This document shows positions 7,792 to 15,997 of a DNA stretch of 23,360 bases, piece after piece. The stretch comes from a virus. The position numbers were made by a program, and so were the translations under genes. The stretch's first letter is position 1. Each line of letters starts with the position of its first letter. The stretch lies in IMG/VR virus record IMGVR_UViG_3300042090_002011, positions 1-23,360 of that record; one strand, 5' to 3'. The notes under the pieces were generated by a model. That model saw only the letters and a list, made by a program, of their open reading frames with translations, was not told the DNA's origin and searched no databases.

Positions 7792-8640
7792 TTACTGCTG
7801 AACGTAGGTCAGAAAGCCCTGGTAGTTGGGCGTCGTTCCAGCCGAGGTGATACAGAGCTGGTTGCTGGCCGGCGCGGTAAGCAGCGAGGTCCCAGTTCCG
7901 ATCACCAGTCCCTGACCTGCCGTCGCCGTAATATTCATCACGCCGGTGAGGTTGACGGCTCCCGTATCGCAGGCAGTCGAGGTCTGAGTGCCGTACTTGA
8001 GGAGCATGGTTGGTGAAGTCCCGGAGGTGAACAACGCAGTGATGCCGCAAACATACGTTGCCTTGCCTGTGAAAGAGGGCACCAGCACTGCAGTTGTCGC
8101 CGAGGAAACCGCGATCGGCACTGACTGCTTAGGAAAGGCGGGATTCTCACAGGGGTCGCCAGGCCCGGTCTGTGCCTGGAAGTAGTCCGGCTTGAATGCG
8201 CCGTAAATCGAGAAGGTAAAGGTTGGGGTTGCGGTTCCGCCGATTGTCCAGGTCATCCTTATATAGCGGCCGAAGCCGTTGACCTGAATCAATTGCGTAC
8301 CGGCGGCCGTGACCTGCGTCGCCGACTGGAGGGTTACACAGCTGGCGGCGAGATTTGCGCTGCACGTCTGGAATGCCACATCAAGCGTGGGATTGGTGCC
8401 TGAAACCACGGTTACCGCCAACGTAAGGACACCGCCCTGGTAGGCTCCTGCGTCGATGATTGCGGACGATCCGTTCGTGGTCTCAGCCGCGCTGGCGTGG
8501 AAAGTCTGTTCCTTCAGGAAGCCGCTGGTGGCGTCGATGTAGCCAACCTGCGCCAACGCAGGGAGGGCCAACAGAAACATCGCCAGCACAAGGAAGAAGC
8601 CGACGGTCGATCTCCATCTAAATCCGAAAGCGCTTTTCAT
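7792..8640 (-). CDS. Exported beta-rich protein encoded among head genes
   Basis: The 282-residue protein starts at the ATG at 8640 with AGAGGA about 8 bases upstream. Residues 1-30 form a clear Sec signal peptide: basic n-region to Arg10, hydrophobic core 12-26, and an ALA cleavage motif before Gln31. The mature part has two beta-rich halves. The first holds GTNPTLDVAFQTC and a Thr/Phe-rich strand ending SIYGAF, as in phage decoration or fibre-like proteins. The second (about 175-282) has GTSPTMLLKYGTQ and ends LCITSAGTTPNYQGFLTY, with scattered cysteines. It lies between capsid and connector genes, where decoration proteins often occur, but those lack signal peptides. It could be a surface or periplasmic protein made during lysogeny or infection. 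Function is not recognised. Confidence 0.75.
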   Translation of the reverse strand: MKSAFGFRWRSTVGFFLVLAMFLLALPALAQVGYIDATSGFLKEQTFHASAAETTNGSSAIIDAGAYQGGVLTLAVTVVSGTNPTLDVAFQTCSANLAASCVTLQSATQVTAAGTQLIQVNGFGRYIRMTWTIGGTATPTFTFSIYGAFKPDYFQAQTGPGDPCENPAFPKQSVPIAVSSATTAVLVPSFTGKATYVCGITALFTSGTSPTMLLKYGTQTSTACDTGAVNLTGVMNITATAGQGLVIGTGTSLLTAPASNQLCITSAGTTPNYQGFLTYVQQ

Positions 8641-8676
8641 TTCTCTGTCCTCTTTTCCGTTCGAGCTTCGTCATGC

Positions 8677-8707
8677 GCCGGCAGTCGGTTCATCACCGGC
8701 CGCCGGC
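8677..8707. other. Hairpin downstream of the capsid gene
   Basis: GCCGGC at 8677-8682 pairs with GCCGGC at 8702-8707, and CGGT (8686-8689) with ACCG (8695-8698), around a 5-base loop. The stem is nearly continuous, with one mismatch and one wobble pair. It starts 10 bases after the capsid stop codon. There is no T-run, so it is more likely a partial terminator or mRNA 3' end stabiliser, separating high capsid expression from downstream genes. Confidence 0.5.
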
Positions 8708-8716
8708 ACAAGGAAA

Positions 8717-11200
8717 TTAGTGATTAAGGCTGTAACCGACGCCACGGAAGTCGAGCACGGCGCCGCCCCAGACCTGCTTCACCTTGTATTGAATTTCATC
8801 CTTGGTGAAGGGCACGGAACCGTTGGACGGATTGTTGTTGACGTAGATCTGCGGCGTCTCATATCCGCCGAGGAAGCCAACCTCGATCACCGGAACGTCG
8901 GCGGGATAGCAGCCGTAGAACCAGTCGTTGGCGTAGGTCAGCAGCTCGTTCTCGATCAACCCTTCGTTGTTCGCGCCAAAGGCGTGGAAGAAGGGGTTCA
9001 CCGTGAACGTGCCAGGGCCGGTAGGCCACTTGTCCGTCTGGTTCAGCGCGATGGCGTTGCCCCACTGCGCAGGGTTGAACATCAGCCACTGCAGCGGCAG
9101 GCTCAAGGGCTTCAGCGAGTCCTTTTCCGTCTGCATCTTCAGCGCGGTGCGTGCAGCGGTCAGCGCAGCGATCGAGAGCGGCTGCGCAAGCAGGTTGTTG
9201 TGGCCTGCGTTGAACCAGGTCACGCCGTCTGGGTTGTAGTTCGGGTTATTCAGGAAGAAGTTCGTTACGAACTGCTTCAGAGTCCGGCGCGCGGCGCGGG
9301 CCATGCGTCCAGGGAACTGCGCCACTTTGCCGAGATCGTCATTGCGGATCGTCTCCTCGGTCACCGAGAGCAGGTACCCACGCTTCTGGGGCGTGTATGG
9401 AACCTGGTCGTCGGTCATGTGGGTGACTTCGCCGTACGCGCCCTCTTCGGCCACGGTCGGAAGATCGCCGAGATACCCCATGCGGACCCGGTATTGGGTT
9501 TTGTAATCGGAGAGCGTGCCCGTGGTGTAGAGCTTATCGACTCCGCCCATTCCGACTTCGGCGTAGTCCTGAACCAAACGCTTGGTCATCGAGTTGAGCA
9601 GGATATTGGGGAAGTCGGCAGTGGCTACCGCCGCGGCGTCTTCGCGGACTCCGTAGATGCCGTTGTTAAAGCGCAATTCGGAGTCGCCGCTGATCGCCAC
9701 ATACCCGGCAGTCAGCGAAGGCGCGCCGCGGAACTTGAAGGGCTTGGCTCCGCCAGCAATTGCCTCTTTCACGCCGAACGTTGCGTCCATCGCCTTCTGC
9801 AAGGCATCAGCGCCGCTGTCGCCGACTTCGATGCCGCCGGTAACCCGGCCCACGTTGGAGAAAGCCGCGAAGGCTTCCCGCGTGCGCTTGATCTCCGCGT
9901 CCACCAGCTCGCCGGTGATTGCGGCCGGATCGGACTCCAAACGAAACGCCAGGTGTTCCTTCACCAGCGTGACCGCCGAGGTTGGCAGCTTGGACGCCGT
10001 CACCTTCTGGTCGATCAGGTTCTGCGCCTGCAGCTTGCGCGCTTCAGCCAGCGCGTCCTTGGCTTCCTTCACCAGCGCCGTGTTGGCCGCGTTGTTGTTG
10101 TCGTTTGCTGCGGACATTGCCGCTTCGGTCACCTTCACCAGGAAATCGGGAAGCGCGGCTTCCGCCAGGCCCTCCAACTCCGTGGTGAGTGTGCCGGCGC
10201 GGTTGGCATCCTTCGCCCGCAGAGCTTCCAGCACCTGCAAAATGCGCTTCTTCATTGCCTCTCCCTCATTGCTTTCGCGGCCCGCCTCGGCGCGGCCGTG
10301 AGTTCGTACAGCTTTGGTTTGAAGTTCCGAGATCTCGCTCAAGGTCGCCCGCGAAGCGGCCACCAGGAAGCGTCCTCCCGCTCCCGCCTCTGCAACCAGG
10401 TCCACGCTTGCGAGCTTGACCAGCTTGCCCGAGACCATGGCGTCGCGCCCTTCCGCTTTACCCTTGCTGAAGGCCACGTATCCGTTGATCGACAGCCCGA
10501 AGAGATCTCCGAGCTTGCCCGCCTTGCGCGCGGCATTCAGCCGCCCTGCAAGGTCGCTTTCGTTCGCCAGCAGATTCAGCTCGGCGGTCGCCTCGTTCGC
10601 CTGGAGCGTGCCGTTCGTAAACCAACCTGCGATGCGCTCTGGCTCGTTCGAGCCGGTGCCCTCCGCAGGATGCTTACGCCCGAACTTCGCGCCGTTAAGC
10701 GACTGCGCAAGTTCGGCAACCGTCTCCTGGGTGTAGTAGTGAGGAGTCGGAGAGCCGTTGAGCGTGCCCTTTCCCCACCCGGCCTTCATCGCGACCACGT
10801 TGTACTTGAACGGGTCCGCGCCGTCTGCCGACTCATTCACGAAGCACGCCGCCTCGCGCACCGGAACGTATGCGGTCTCTACCTGGACCGGATCTCCGAA
10901 GACGAACGATTCAGTTCCTTCGTCAACGCTGAATGTGATCTGATACAGCTCGCCGTCCTGGCTCCGCGCGATGACATACGTGGGAAAGGTTTCGACGATG
11001 GAGTACTTCGACCAGCCGTGATCGTCCACGCCGAACTTGGCGTCCAGGGCGCGGGCAAGTTCCGCCATCCGGTCCTCGATGGACTCATCCGCGTCTCCGG
11101 AAACCACGCCAGCCTCCTGGGCAAGCATGACCAACGGAACCGGGATGCCGTAGCGTTCCTGCGGGTGGATCAGCCTGTATGTCTTCTGCTGCTTCATCAT
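8717..11200 (-). CDS. Prohead protease, scaffold and major capsid protein fusion
   Basis: The ATG at 11200 has AAAGG 5 bases upstream and is preferred over a GTG at 11206, giving 827 residues. Residues 1-115 are a small accessory domain (SKYSIVETFPTYVIARSQDG). Residues of about 120-300 look like a prohead protease: His177 in KHPAE, Ser237 in FGLSINGYV, and Asp267/Glu271 in SVDLVAEAG are catalytic candidates. Residues of about 316-450 are Ala/Lys/Glu-rich helix typical of scaffold. Residues 530-827 are the capsid domain, with GYLLSVTEETIRNDDLG, PLQWLMFNPAQWG and a C-terminal AVLDFRGVGY. The protease would cut the scaffold from the shell during head maturation. Fused arrangements are known in related phages. 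An internal start at 10255 could give the capsid precursor separately. Confidence 0.9.
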   Translation of the reverse strand: MMKQQKTYRLIHPQERYGIPVPLVMLAQEAGVVSGDADESIEDRMAELARALDAKFGVDDHGWSKYSIVETFPTYVIARSQDGELYQITFSVDEGTESFVFGDPVQVETAYVPVREAACFVNESADGADPFKYNVVAMKAGWGKGTLNGSPTPHYYTQETVAELAQSLNGAKFGRKHPAEGTGSNEPERIAGWFTNGTLQANEATAELNLLANESDLAGRLNAARKAGKLGDLFGLSINGYVAFSKGKAEGRDAMVSGKLVKLASVDLVAEAGAGGRFLVAASRATLSEISELQTKAVRTHGRAEAGRESNEGEAMKKRILQVLEALRAKDANRAGTLTTELEGLAEAALPDFLVKVTEAAMSAANDNNNAANTALVKEAKDALAEARKLQAQNLIDQKVTASKLPTSAVTLVKEHLAFRLESDPAAITGELVDAEIKRTREAFAAFSNVGRVTGGIEVGDSGADALQKAMDATFGVKEAIAGGAKPFKFRGAPSLTAGYVAISGDSELRFNNGIYGVREDAAAVATADFPNILLNSMTKRLVQDYAEVGMGGVDKLYTTGTLSDYKTQYRVRMGYLGDLPTVAEEGAYGEVTHMTDDQVPYTPQKRGYLLSVTEETIRNDDLGKVAQFPGRMARAARRTLKQFVTNFFLNNPNYNPDGVTWFNAGHNNLLAQPLSIAALTAARTALKMQTEKDSLKPLSLPLQWLMFNPAQWGNAIALNQTDKWPTGPGTFTVNPFFHAFGANNEGLIENELLTYANDWFYGCYPADVPVIEVGFLGGYETPQIYVNNNPSNGSVPFTKDEIQYKVKQVWGGAVLDFRGVGYSLNH
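10255..10270 (-). promoter_or_regulatory. Internal ribosome site and start inside the protease-capsid fusion
   Basis: On the minus strand TGAGGGAGAGGCAATG precedes codon 316 of the fusion, in frame. GGAG is 5 bases and GAGG 8 bases from the ATG, which is as good as the best start sites in this operon. Starting here gives MKKRILQVLEAL and a 512-residue scaffold-capsid product (8717-10255) without the protease. Making excess capsid relative to protease is a known need, as in lambda C and Nu3. Use of the start is inferred. Confidence 0.65.
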
Positions 11201-11218
11201 TGTCACCTTTCGCGCGTG

Positions 11219-11545
11219 CTACTTTTTCTTCTTATCCGGGTCCGGAACGGGGAACTTGTAGCGCTTGGCGTCCGTGGTCACGATGCGCAGCTCGCCATCC
11301 ACTACCTCGGAGAGCAACACCTGGTGAGCCGGCAGCGCCAGCGCTTCCTCGTGAGACTTCGGCTCTGGAACCTGCAGCATTCGGTTTGCTTCGCGCAACG
11401 CGGCTTGCCGCTGGGCTGCTTCGTCTTCAGGAAAATTGCGCTGCGCCTGGCGGAATGCCTTCGCATAAAGCTCCGCCCACTCGGCGCGTTCTTTTTTCGG
11501 TAAGCATTGAGGAGCTTCCGGAATGTTGATTTCTTCTGCTGCCAT
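11219..11545 (-). CDS. ChaB-like small phage protein
   Basis: The 108-residue protein starts at the ATG at 11545 after GAGAGGAAG. A longer frame upstream would overlap the F-like gene and reads as shadow sequence. Residues 5-55 (PEAPQCLPKKERAEWAELYA followed by KAFRQAQ and a conserved-looking Ala-rich helix) resemble the ChaB domain, a small helical domain seen in host cation-transport regulators and in many phage genes near the prohead protease. Residues 60-100 form a second part ending in a Pro/Lys-rich tail. It lies between the F-like minor head protein and the protease-capsid fusion, so a head-assembly accessory role is possible. No function is established by the sequence. Confidence 0.7.
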   Translation of the reverse strand: MAAEEINIPEAPQCLPKKERAEWAELYAKAFRQAQRNFPEDEAAQRQAALREANRMLQVPEPKSHEEALALPAHQVLLSEVVDGELRIVTTDAKRYKFPVPDPDKKKK

Positions 11546-11561
11546 GATTTGCTTCCTCTCT

Positions 11562-12470
11562 CTACGCGACCTTGATCGCGATTCCCAGTTTGTCCAACAA
11601 CGCCTTGTGTTCCGCCGACGGCTTGAGCACGTCCGCATCGAAATGTGGAAGGCTCAGGCAGTGGCAAAAGATCGTGTTCTCTGCAGACCCGTTCGGATCG
11701 CGCGGATACATCAACTCCTCCGGGGCCGCGCCTGGCAGAACCGGAATTTCAAAAGGTTCGTTCACGCCCTTGATCTGCCCGTCCGCAATGAGGTGTGTCA
11801 GGCGCGGGAAACGGGCTACCGGAATGTGCTTCCATATCTTTTTCAGAGCAGGATGACGCTCGACAAGTTCCTCCATGCGAGCCTGTCCGCTGATCCCATG
11901 AATGCGAAGAATCTCGTTGGTTGCGATTCCAGCCGCGCGCTCGCCGATCTTGTCGAAGATGCTCACCCGTCCGGTCGCTCCCAGGCCGCGCCCGATCTGC
12001 TGCACGATCTGGTCCCAGCTCTGTCCGCCCAGGAAGGCCCGCTGCAGCGCCGAATTAATGTCATGTGCCGCCTGGCGCGAAAGGTTGGTGATGAGATCGG
12101 CCGTGTAACCCTGGGCAATCGACAGTGTTGTCGGATTCACATGCCCCATGGCGATCGCTTCCATCCCAATCGCGATCAACGGCTGGGTCACTCCCTCGGC
12201 GCCCATACGCGCTGCGTGCGACTCGGCAGACTCCAGAAACGTTGTTGCGTCGGAGCGGAACTTATCCATCGCCTGGTCAATCGAGCGCTTCAACTCCGTG
12301 AGCTGAGCCGCCGAGAAACTTGCGGGATCGACGTCCGCCAGGCGTCCGAGGATCTCGCGCCGCGTCGCATCGAGCATCTCCAGAACGCGCGAGCGGGCAG
12401 CCGGCGCCAGATCCTTCGTCTGGGCAATCAGCTCAGCCACCTTCGCCGCGAATTCGGATTGAATGCTCAT
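11562..12470 (-). CDS. Minor head protein, phage Mu F-like (SPP1 gp7-like)
   Basis: The 302-residue protein starts at the ATG at 12470 with AGGGA just upstream. The long helical N-terminal region (1-210) is followed by the family core near residues 220-235, FPRLTHLIADGQ, in which the Arg, His and Asp-Gly-Gln are typical. A CHCLSLPHF motif near residue 270 matches the C-terminal Cys signature. Mu F-type proteins bind the portal vertex and are needed for head assembly and DNA ejection. The portal gene lies upstream and the capsid gene downstream, the usual order. The ChaB-like gene follows after 16 bases. Confidence 0.87.
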   Translation of the reverse strand: MSIQSEFAAKVAELIAQTKDLAPAARSRVLEMLDATRREILGRLADVDPASFSAAQLTELKRSIDQAMDKFRSDATTFLESAESHAARMGAEGVTQPLIAIGMEAIAMGHVNPTTLSIAQGYTADLITNLSRQAAHDINSALQRAFLGGQSWDQIVQQIGRGLGATGRVSIFDKIGERAAGIATNEILRIHGISGQARMEELVERHPALKKIWKHIPVARFPRLTHLIADGQIKGVNEPFEIPVLPGAAPEELMYPRDPNGSAENTIFCHCLSLPHFDADVLKPSAEHKALLDKLGIAIKVA

Positions 12471-12479
12471 CTCAGTCCC

Positions 12480-12770
12480 TTACCGCGCGACCAGCGTGTA
12501 TCCGCCTTCGAATGCTTCCGCAGGTGAGAATGATGTGTAGCCGTCTTCGTAGATCACGAAGTAGCCGCCCACGCGTGGTTGGTGCTTGACGATGAAGTCT
12601 CTCGATACTTCGCAGTGCATCGTTGAAACCGTGAGACCTGGGAGAAGGAGCGTTAAGTCAGTTCCATTGACCATCGCTATCTTTGCCGCGCGCACTTTCT
12701 TGTGACACTCGTATTCCGGAATGACCCAAGCTGCAGCCGTCGCAGGCGAAATTTGTTCTTCATTCGGCAT
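12480..12770 (-). CDS. Small conserved-looking phage protein
   Basis: The 96-residue protein starts at the ATG at 12770 with a very strong TTTAGGAGGGG ribosome site 8 bases upstream. The C-terminal half (RVGGYFVIYEDGYTSFSPAE followed by AFEGGYTLVAR) has the look of small proteins often found among head genes of temperate phages, with a short beta fold and a Ser-Pro turn. There is no Cys cluster or membrane segment. It lies between portal and F-like protein, after a 201-base gene-free gap, and 9 bases before the F-like gene start. I do not recognise a function. Head completion or portal accessory is possible by position only. Confidence 0.72.
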   Translation of the reverse strand: MPNEEQISPATAAAWVIPEYECHKKVRAAKIAMVNGTDLTLLLPGLTVSTMHCEVSRDFIVKHQPRVGGYFVIYEDGYTSFSPAEAFEGGYTLVAR

Positions 12771-12971
12771 TTCGTTCCCCTCCTAAATCAAAATTCCGCT
12801 TCATGCGGGTCTCACCCTCGAACCAGATAGCTCGGTGAGGCCTCACACAGCACCTTCCTGCCCTCGCTGCGATTTTTACGGCCCCTCGTACCCGACTTTT
12901 GCCCTAGGGCCTTTTCTGCGCAATTTCCGGTCTCTTGCAAGTCGTGCCTTTTCCGATACTTCCAAAACTTT
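12771..12971. promoter_or_regulatory. Gene-free gap with two perfect palindromes
   Basis: This 201-base gap lies inside the otherwise packed late operon, between portal and the 96-residue gene. It holds a 12-bp palindrome GTGAGGCCTCAC (12835-12846) and a 10-bp palindrome GCCCTAGGGC (12901-12910). No minus-strand frame in it looks coding. A promoter, a processing site or the remains of a lost gene would all fit. No convincing -10/-35 pair was found. Confidence 0.4.
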
Positions 12972-14561
12972 TCAGTTGACAACCGGACCCGCTTGCGCTA
13001 TCGGCTGCGCGGTCACAGTTTCCTCTTGCGGTTTCTGGGCCAGCGCCGCCGCCAGCTTCGACTGCGCATTGAGCGTGTTGATGTCCTGGGCCTTTTTGTC
13101 CTGGAGTTCCTTCTGTGCCTCTTCGTACTCGACCTGGGGATCGTCCACGTCGGTGCCGATTTGCGTCAGCACATTCACAAAGGCCCGCGCCGCCGTCACT
13201 CCGCGGATCCAGCCGCGATCCTCGGCTACTGCCAGCGAGCTCGTCGCGCCCTGCAGAATGGTTGCGCCTTTAGCGAAGTCCTTCATCAGCAGGTCGGGCG
13301 TGGTCAGCGTGAACTTTTCATTCGCACCCTCGGCCAGCGATCCGTGCAGCTTTGCCTGGGCGATGACGAACTTCAGAATGTCCGTGGTATCGCGCACTAG
13401 TTGGTTTTGGTGCTCGGTGAGAACCTTTCCCGTGGGGCCGTCCATCTCGGCGGCCACGGCGCGGTTGGCGTCGTTCGGGTCGCCCATCCAGTGCGGAGGT
13501 AAACCGGCGCCGCCGCATCCGTAGTGCTTTACAACCCTCACAGATTCGCTGGTGTCTGCGCCCTTCAGATCCGGCGTCACCGCCGCCACCGTCATCTTTT
13601 CGTTATGAACCTTGACCCCGCCCTGCCGTGGAGGATTCTTAGTGAACTCGTCGTTAAACTTGCGCAGCTCAGGCTCGGTCGCTCCCTGCACCGTCACGTC
13701 CCAGATGAACTGCTGCAGGAACCTGACGCGATCGGCGAAGTCGAAGACCATCTGGTCGAGCACGTCCACCCAGTCAGCCAGCGCGAACAGTTCGCTGATG
13801 CCGCGGCTGCCCATCTTGGCCTTATTAATCGAGAAGTAGAAAACCTCGCCGATCATCTTGCCGTAGCTCGCCGAGTAGAAGTCCTCGTCGCGGCGGATGA
13901 TGGCCAGCTCGCGTCCCTCGGGCTCTCCGGTACGTGCCCGGAGCTTGACCGCCGTGGGGATCGAGATCTCCGATTGCCCATTGCCGGTCTGCAGCAGTCC
14001 GTAGCGGATCGAGGCCACGTCGGCGGCGTCGATATAGCCCAGCCGCACAAAGCCGTCCACCGGATTCACCGCAACCGGCAGCGTCAGTTCGCCGAAGACA
14101 AGCTTTTCGTGCATCCACTGCGAGAGATTCTCTTCCAGGTTGTTGATCGGATCGTCCCAGAAGCGGTCCACCACGGCCTGCGTCTGCGGATCCTCGCACT
14201 GCACCGAAAAGCCTTCGCCTACCACGAACGCCGTGAGCATTCGCAAAATCTGCTTGGCGAAAGGATTGGTGACCGAGAGGTAGTAGCACACTTGCTGCAT
14301 CCGCTGCTGCATGAACGGATTCAGGTCGCGCATCGAGTTCGGCGAGGTGATGCGCTGGAAGTGAACGTCTTCGCTGTCGCCCGCGCTCAACGTGAACAGC
14401 ATCGGGCCAACGCTTTCTTTCACACCCGCGGGCTTGCTCTCGACTGCCTGACGCGCCTCGCTGAGATCGAGCAGGGTCATGTCGGCACGATGAAACGCGT
14501 TGTAGATCGCGCTGTCTTTGCCCTTGTGCCCGAGCAGGTTCTTTAGCCCCTTGAAGTCCAT
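12972..14561 (-). CDS. Portal protein
   Basis: The ATG at 14561 has AGGAG 8 bases upstream and is preferred over a longer start at 14597, giving 529 residues. It overlaps the end of the large terminase gene by 19 bases. The order terminase, portal, F-like protein is standard. Sequence features fit a portal: an N-terminal region ending SPNSMRDLNPFMQQRMQQ, a CYYLSVTNPFAKQILRMLTA helix, a SRGISELFALADWVDVLDQM stretch typical of the wing/stem region, and a helical C-terminus rich in Gln and Lys. Portals form the dodecameric ring through which DNA is packed. The family is not DUF935 (Mu gp29), so the Mu resemblance of the neighbours does not extend to this gene. Confidence 0.88.
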   Translation of the reverse strand: MDFKGLKNLLGHKGKDSAIYNAFHRADMTLLDLSEARQAVESKPAGVKESVGPMLFTLSAGDSEDVHFQRITSPNSMRDLNPFMQQRMQQVCYYLSVTNPFAKQILRMLTAFVVGEGFSVQCEDPQTQAVVDRFWDDPINNLEENLSQWMHEKLVFGELTLPVAVNPVDGFVRLGYIDAADVASIRYGLLQTGNGQSEISIPTAVKLRARTGEPEGRELAIIRRDEDFYSASYGKMIGEVFYFSINKAKMGSRGISELFALADWVDVLDQMVFDFADRVRFLQQFIWDVTVQGATEPELRKFNDEFTKNPPRQGGVKVHNEKMTVAAVTPDLKGADTSESVRVVKHYGCGGAGLPPHWMGDPNDANRAVAAEMDGPTGKVLTEHQNQLVRDTTDILKFVIAQAKLHGSLAEGANEKFTLTTPDLLMKDFAKGATILQGATSSLAVAEDRGWIRGVTAARAFVNVLTQIGTDVDDPQVEYEEAQKELQDKKAQDINTLNAQSKLAAALAQKPQEETVTAQPIAQAGPVVN

Positions 14562-15997
14562 ACCGATCTCCTGTCGCGCTGTGCGCGTGCTCCCCACTCC
14601 GGTGCTTCGTCGCCAGCGGATTCGCCGCCGCTCATCTCATTTATCGCCTGGCTCATCACGCCGCGCTCGCGCCCGTGAACTTCCGTCGTGTCGCCGTGTA
14701 CTATCGCGGCCGGAGCCGAGTCCGCCGCCGCCGCTGCCGCCAGCGCCCCAGCCCAGAATTCATCGGCGTGGCCAGCCTCGGTGCGCACGGCGTCGAAGCG
14801 GAAGTGTCCGGTTGGCGACGTGTAGCGCTTCACTGCATTGCAGGCGCGGCGGATAAAATTCGCGGCTGGGATTCGCACTGTACGGTTTTCAAAACGTGTC
14901 TTAAAGCCTGTGGCCATCGCCTCTTTGTTCGCGATATTGAACTCGACGGCTTCCACGCGACCGCCATACTTTACGACCAGGTCTTCGCCGATCTGCGCGC
15001 CGATACCCGTGGAGTCCACGCATCCACGGCGAACGCCGTGATCCATCAGGCTGCACGCCATCTCGAACTGGACGCGGAATGGAGTTCGTTCCAGGACAAT
15101 GACCGCGCGTGTGATCAGCACGTCGGCGAGCTTCTCAACCAGCCACATCACCGTGCGGTCTTTCTTGCGGCCAATATCAATCCCGAGGAACAAATCTCCG
15201 ATGGGCGCAAAGTCCGCAGGAATATCGAGCGTCGCCATTTCACTCTCGGCCGCCACGATCAGTTCCATGGGAATGAAGTTCTCGGCATCTGCCAGAAAGA
15301 TGCAGCAGTACTCCTGCATCCAGGTGTCTTCATCGCCTGCAGCCTCGTGCATTGCGGCGATGTCAATCGGGCAACCCTCTTGGGTCGCGCGATAGATATC
15401 CAGCCAGTGGATGCTCCACACGCCATGCGTCCACCTGGTGCGCTCCGAGCCGCCGAATGCCGGGACGCCGACTTCACGGCAGACATCCCAGTACTTCCCC
15501 TGCTGACCGTTGGGGGTGGAAACCACTTCAACGCCAAAGCCGCGCGAGGCAATAGCCATTGCGCCCTTCCAGATCTTGTGCGGGTCGCGATGGAAGGCAA
15601 ATTCGTCCAGGACAACATCGCCACTGAAGCCGCGCATGGTGTCCGGATTGGCCGGCAGTCCAACAATGCGCGAGCCGTTGTGGCGGAAGGTCACCATCTC
15701 GGCTTTGTCGTCGGTGCCGGGGAAGTCGATCTGTTCGTACTCGAAAATCTGTTTGACCGCGCGGGCGTGCGTCTGAACGTACTCGATGGCTTCCTTCGAC
15801 TGACGCTGCGAAGCCGAGATCCAAACGGTTGTGCCGCGCGTCCGGACGCGCTTGCGAACGTGGCGGAACGAGGTGCCGAAGCTGAGGCCAGTCTGGCGCC
15901 CTTTCACCATCAGCTTGAAGCGCGACTCATCCGTGATCCACACCTTCTGGTATGGATACAGCTGAATCTTTGCCCCGGTCTGTGGCGATTCGGTCAA
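14543..15997 (-). CDS. terL: Terminase large subunit, Mu gp28-like
   Basis: The 484-residue protein starts with TTG at 15997, overlapping the stop of the XRE gene (TTGA) and 8 bases after GGGAG. The ATPase domain has a variant Walker A, KGRQTGLS (32-39), and a Walker B, VVLDE (128-132). The C-terminal RNase H-like nuclease has Asp274 in LGIDIGRKKDRT, Asp328 in CVDSTGIG and a likely third acid near HADEFW (about 429). All catalytic acids are present, so the enzyme appears intact. It would cut and pump DNA into the prohead together with the small terminase encoded two genes upstream. The GIDIGRK.D motif is typical of Mu gp28 relatives. Confidence 0.94.
   Translation of the reverse strand: MTESPQTGAKIQLYPYQKVWITDESRFKLMVKGRQTGLSFGTSFRHVRKRVRTRGTTVWISASQRQSKEAIEYVQTHARAVKQIFEYEQIDFPGTDDKAEMVTFRHNGSRIVGLPANPDTMRGFSGDVVLDEFAFHRDPHKIWKGAMAIASRGFGVEVVSTPNGQQGKYWDVCREVGVPAFGGSERTRWTHGVWSIHWLDIYRATQEGCPIDIAAMHEAAGDEDTWMQEYCCIFLADAENFIPMELIVAAESEMATLDIPADFAPIGDLFLGIDIGRKKDRTVMWLVEKLADVLITRAVIVLERTPFRVQFEMACSLMDHGVRRGCVDSTGIGAQIGEDLVVKYGGRVEAVEFNIANKEAMATGFKTRFENRTVRIPAANFIRRACNAVKRYTSPTGHFRFDAVRTEAGHADEFWAGALAAAAAADSAPAAIVHGDTTEVHGRERGVMSQAINEMSGGESAGDEAPEWGARAQRDRRSVWTSRG

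Noticed and set aside
8677-8707. Rho-independent terminator after the capsid gene
   Set aside because: The stem is strong, but no T-run follows it in the direction of transcription, and further late genes lie downstream, so it is kept only as a hairpin.
8720-11503. Very long plus-strand open frame (927 codons)
   Set aside because: It is antisense to the protease-capsid fusion and the ChaB-like gene. Its sequence is Arg/His/Leu-rich shadow of GC-rich coding DNA with no domain.
12835-13524. Plus-strand frame of 229 codons over the portal end and gap
   Set aside because: Ser/Ala/Cys-rich shadow composition, mostly antisense to the portal gene, with no ribosome site supporting it.
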